Assembly (NCBI GenBank): GCA_030841245.1
Contig: JAVEDG010000089.1
Location: forward strand, 1 to 5,370
Length of the DNA stretch: 5,370 nucleotides
Direction: 5' to 3'
Source: Actinomycetota bacterium
GTDB taxonomy: Bacteria > Actinomycetota > Actinomycetes > JACCUZ01
Position 1 is the stretch's first letter, and every line of letters begins with the position of its first letter. A program made the position numbers and the translations under genes. A model generated the notes under the pieces. That model was not told where the DNA came from. It saw only the letters and a program-made list of their open reading frames with translations, and made no database searches. Below are positions 4,970-5,370 of the stretch, piece after piece.

Positions 4970-5370
4970 ATGGCGATCGAGAGCTCGCGCGATGAGACAG
5001 TGGTGCCCATGACCCTGCGGCGTCGCGCGCGGTCGCTCATCGCGGTCGGTGACCGGCCGCCTGGGCTCGACGACCTGATGCTGCTCGTCGCCCGAGGCGA
5101 CACCGAGGCCTTCGAGGAGGTCTACGAGCAGGTCTCGGGCGCCGTCTTCGGCGTCGTGCGTCGGGTCCTGCGCGACCCGGCCCAGTCGGAGGAGGTGGCG
5201 CAGGAGGTGCTGGTCGACGTGTGGCGCAGCGCCGCTCGCTTCGACCCCGAGCGCGGCAGCGCCCAGTCCTGGATCCTGACCATGTCCCACCGTCGAGCGG
5301 TCGACCGGGTGCGCTCGTCCCAGTCCAGTCACGACCGCGAGCTGCGTGTCGCGCAACGGGAGCACACCGC
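4970..5370 (+). CDS. sigK: ECF RNA polymerase sigma factor, SigK-like (3' end outside window)
   Basis: The first 133 residues of an extracytoplasmic-function sigma factor are present; the frame runs off the right edge. Region 2 is complete: LDDLMLLVARGDTEAFEEVY (33-52), VFGVVRRVLRDPAQSEEVAQ (59-78) for core polymerase binding, and the -10 recognition part VDVWRSAARFDPERGS plus SWILTMSHRRAVDRVRS (about 82-116). The run RVLRD...SEE..QE...VWR...FD..RGS...W.LTM.HRRAVDRVR closely follows mycobacterial SigK (ECF19 group). Region 4, which binds the -35 element, is missing only because of the window edge. The protein has about 32 residues before region 2, a basic segment (LRRRARS, 16-22) among them; starting at M14 would shorten this. 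In SigK systems the next gene usually encodes a membrane anti-sigma factor (RskA), which would lie just beyond the window. The ECF call is firm; the exact orthology to sigK is probable but not proven here. Confidence 0.88.
   Translation, partial: MAIESSRDETVVPMTLRRRARSLIAVGDRPPGLDDLMLLVARGDTEAFEEVYEQVSGAVFGVVRRVLRDPAQSEEVAQEVLVDVWRSAARFDPERGSAQSWILTMSHRRAVDRVRSSQSSHDRELRVAQREHT

Overview
The window is GC-rich DNA of actinobacterial character. GTG starts, overlapping start and stop codons, and protein families such as a stand-alone LigD-type polymerase and a SigK-like sigma factor fit an actinomycete, perhaps a Nocardioides-like organism. The taxonomic guess is inference. No RNA genes, CRISPR arrays, insertion sequences or phage genes were seen.

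Layout: (1) Bases 1-420, minus strand, hold the N-terminal 140 residues of an unrecognised membrane protein cut by the left edge. (2) Bases 421-549 form a divergent intergenic region. (3) Bases 550-3607, plus strand, hold three overlapping genes: a receiver-only response regulator, a roughly ten-helix membrane histidine kinase of the NarX/DesK-like class (HisKA_3 plus HATPase), and a NarL/LuxR-type DNA-binding response regulator. (4) A 60-base gap separates this operon from a convergent gene, 3668-4642 minus, encoding a stand-alone polymerase/primase of the LigD PolDom family linked to non-homologous end joining. (5) Bases 4643-4969 are a divergent intergenic region with two short symmetric elements and a possible 31-codon ORF. 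(6) From 4970 to the right edge runs the N-terminal two thirds of an ECF sigma factor resembling SigK (ECF19-like).

How they work together: the central operon looks like one phosphorelay in which a single kinase sits between two possible phospho-acceptors, one with a DNA-binding output and one without. That layout is the most interesting feature here. The kinase and the DNA-binding regulator are a recognisable actinobacterial pair with no known stimulus. The PolDom gene and the sigma gene are separate, divergent units with no visible functional link to the phosphorelay. I did not find a convincing wholly new system. The best leads are the two-regulator arrangement, the apparently leaderless start of the PolDom gene, and the symmetric elements upstream of the sigma gene.
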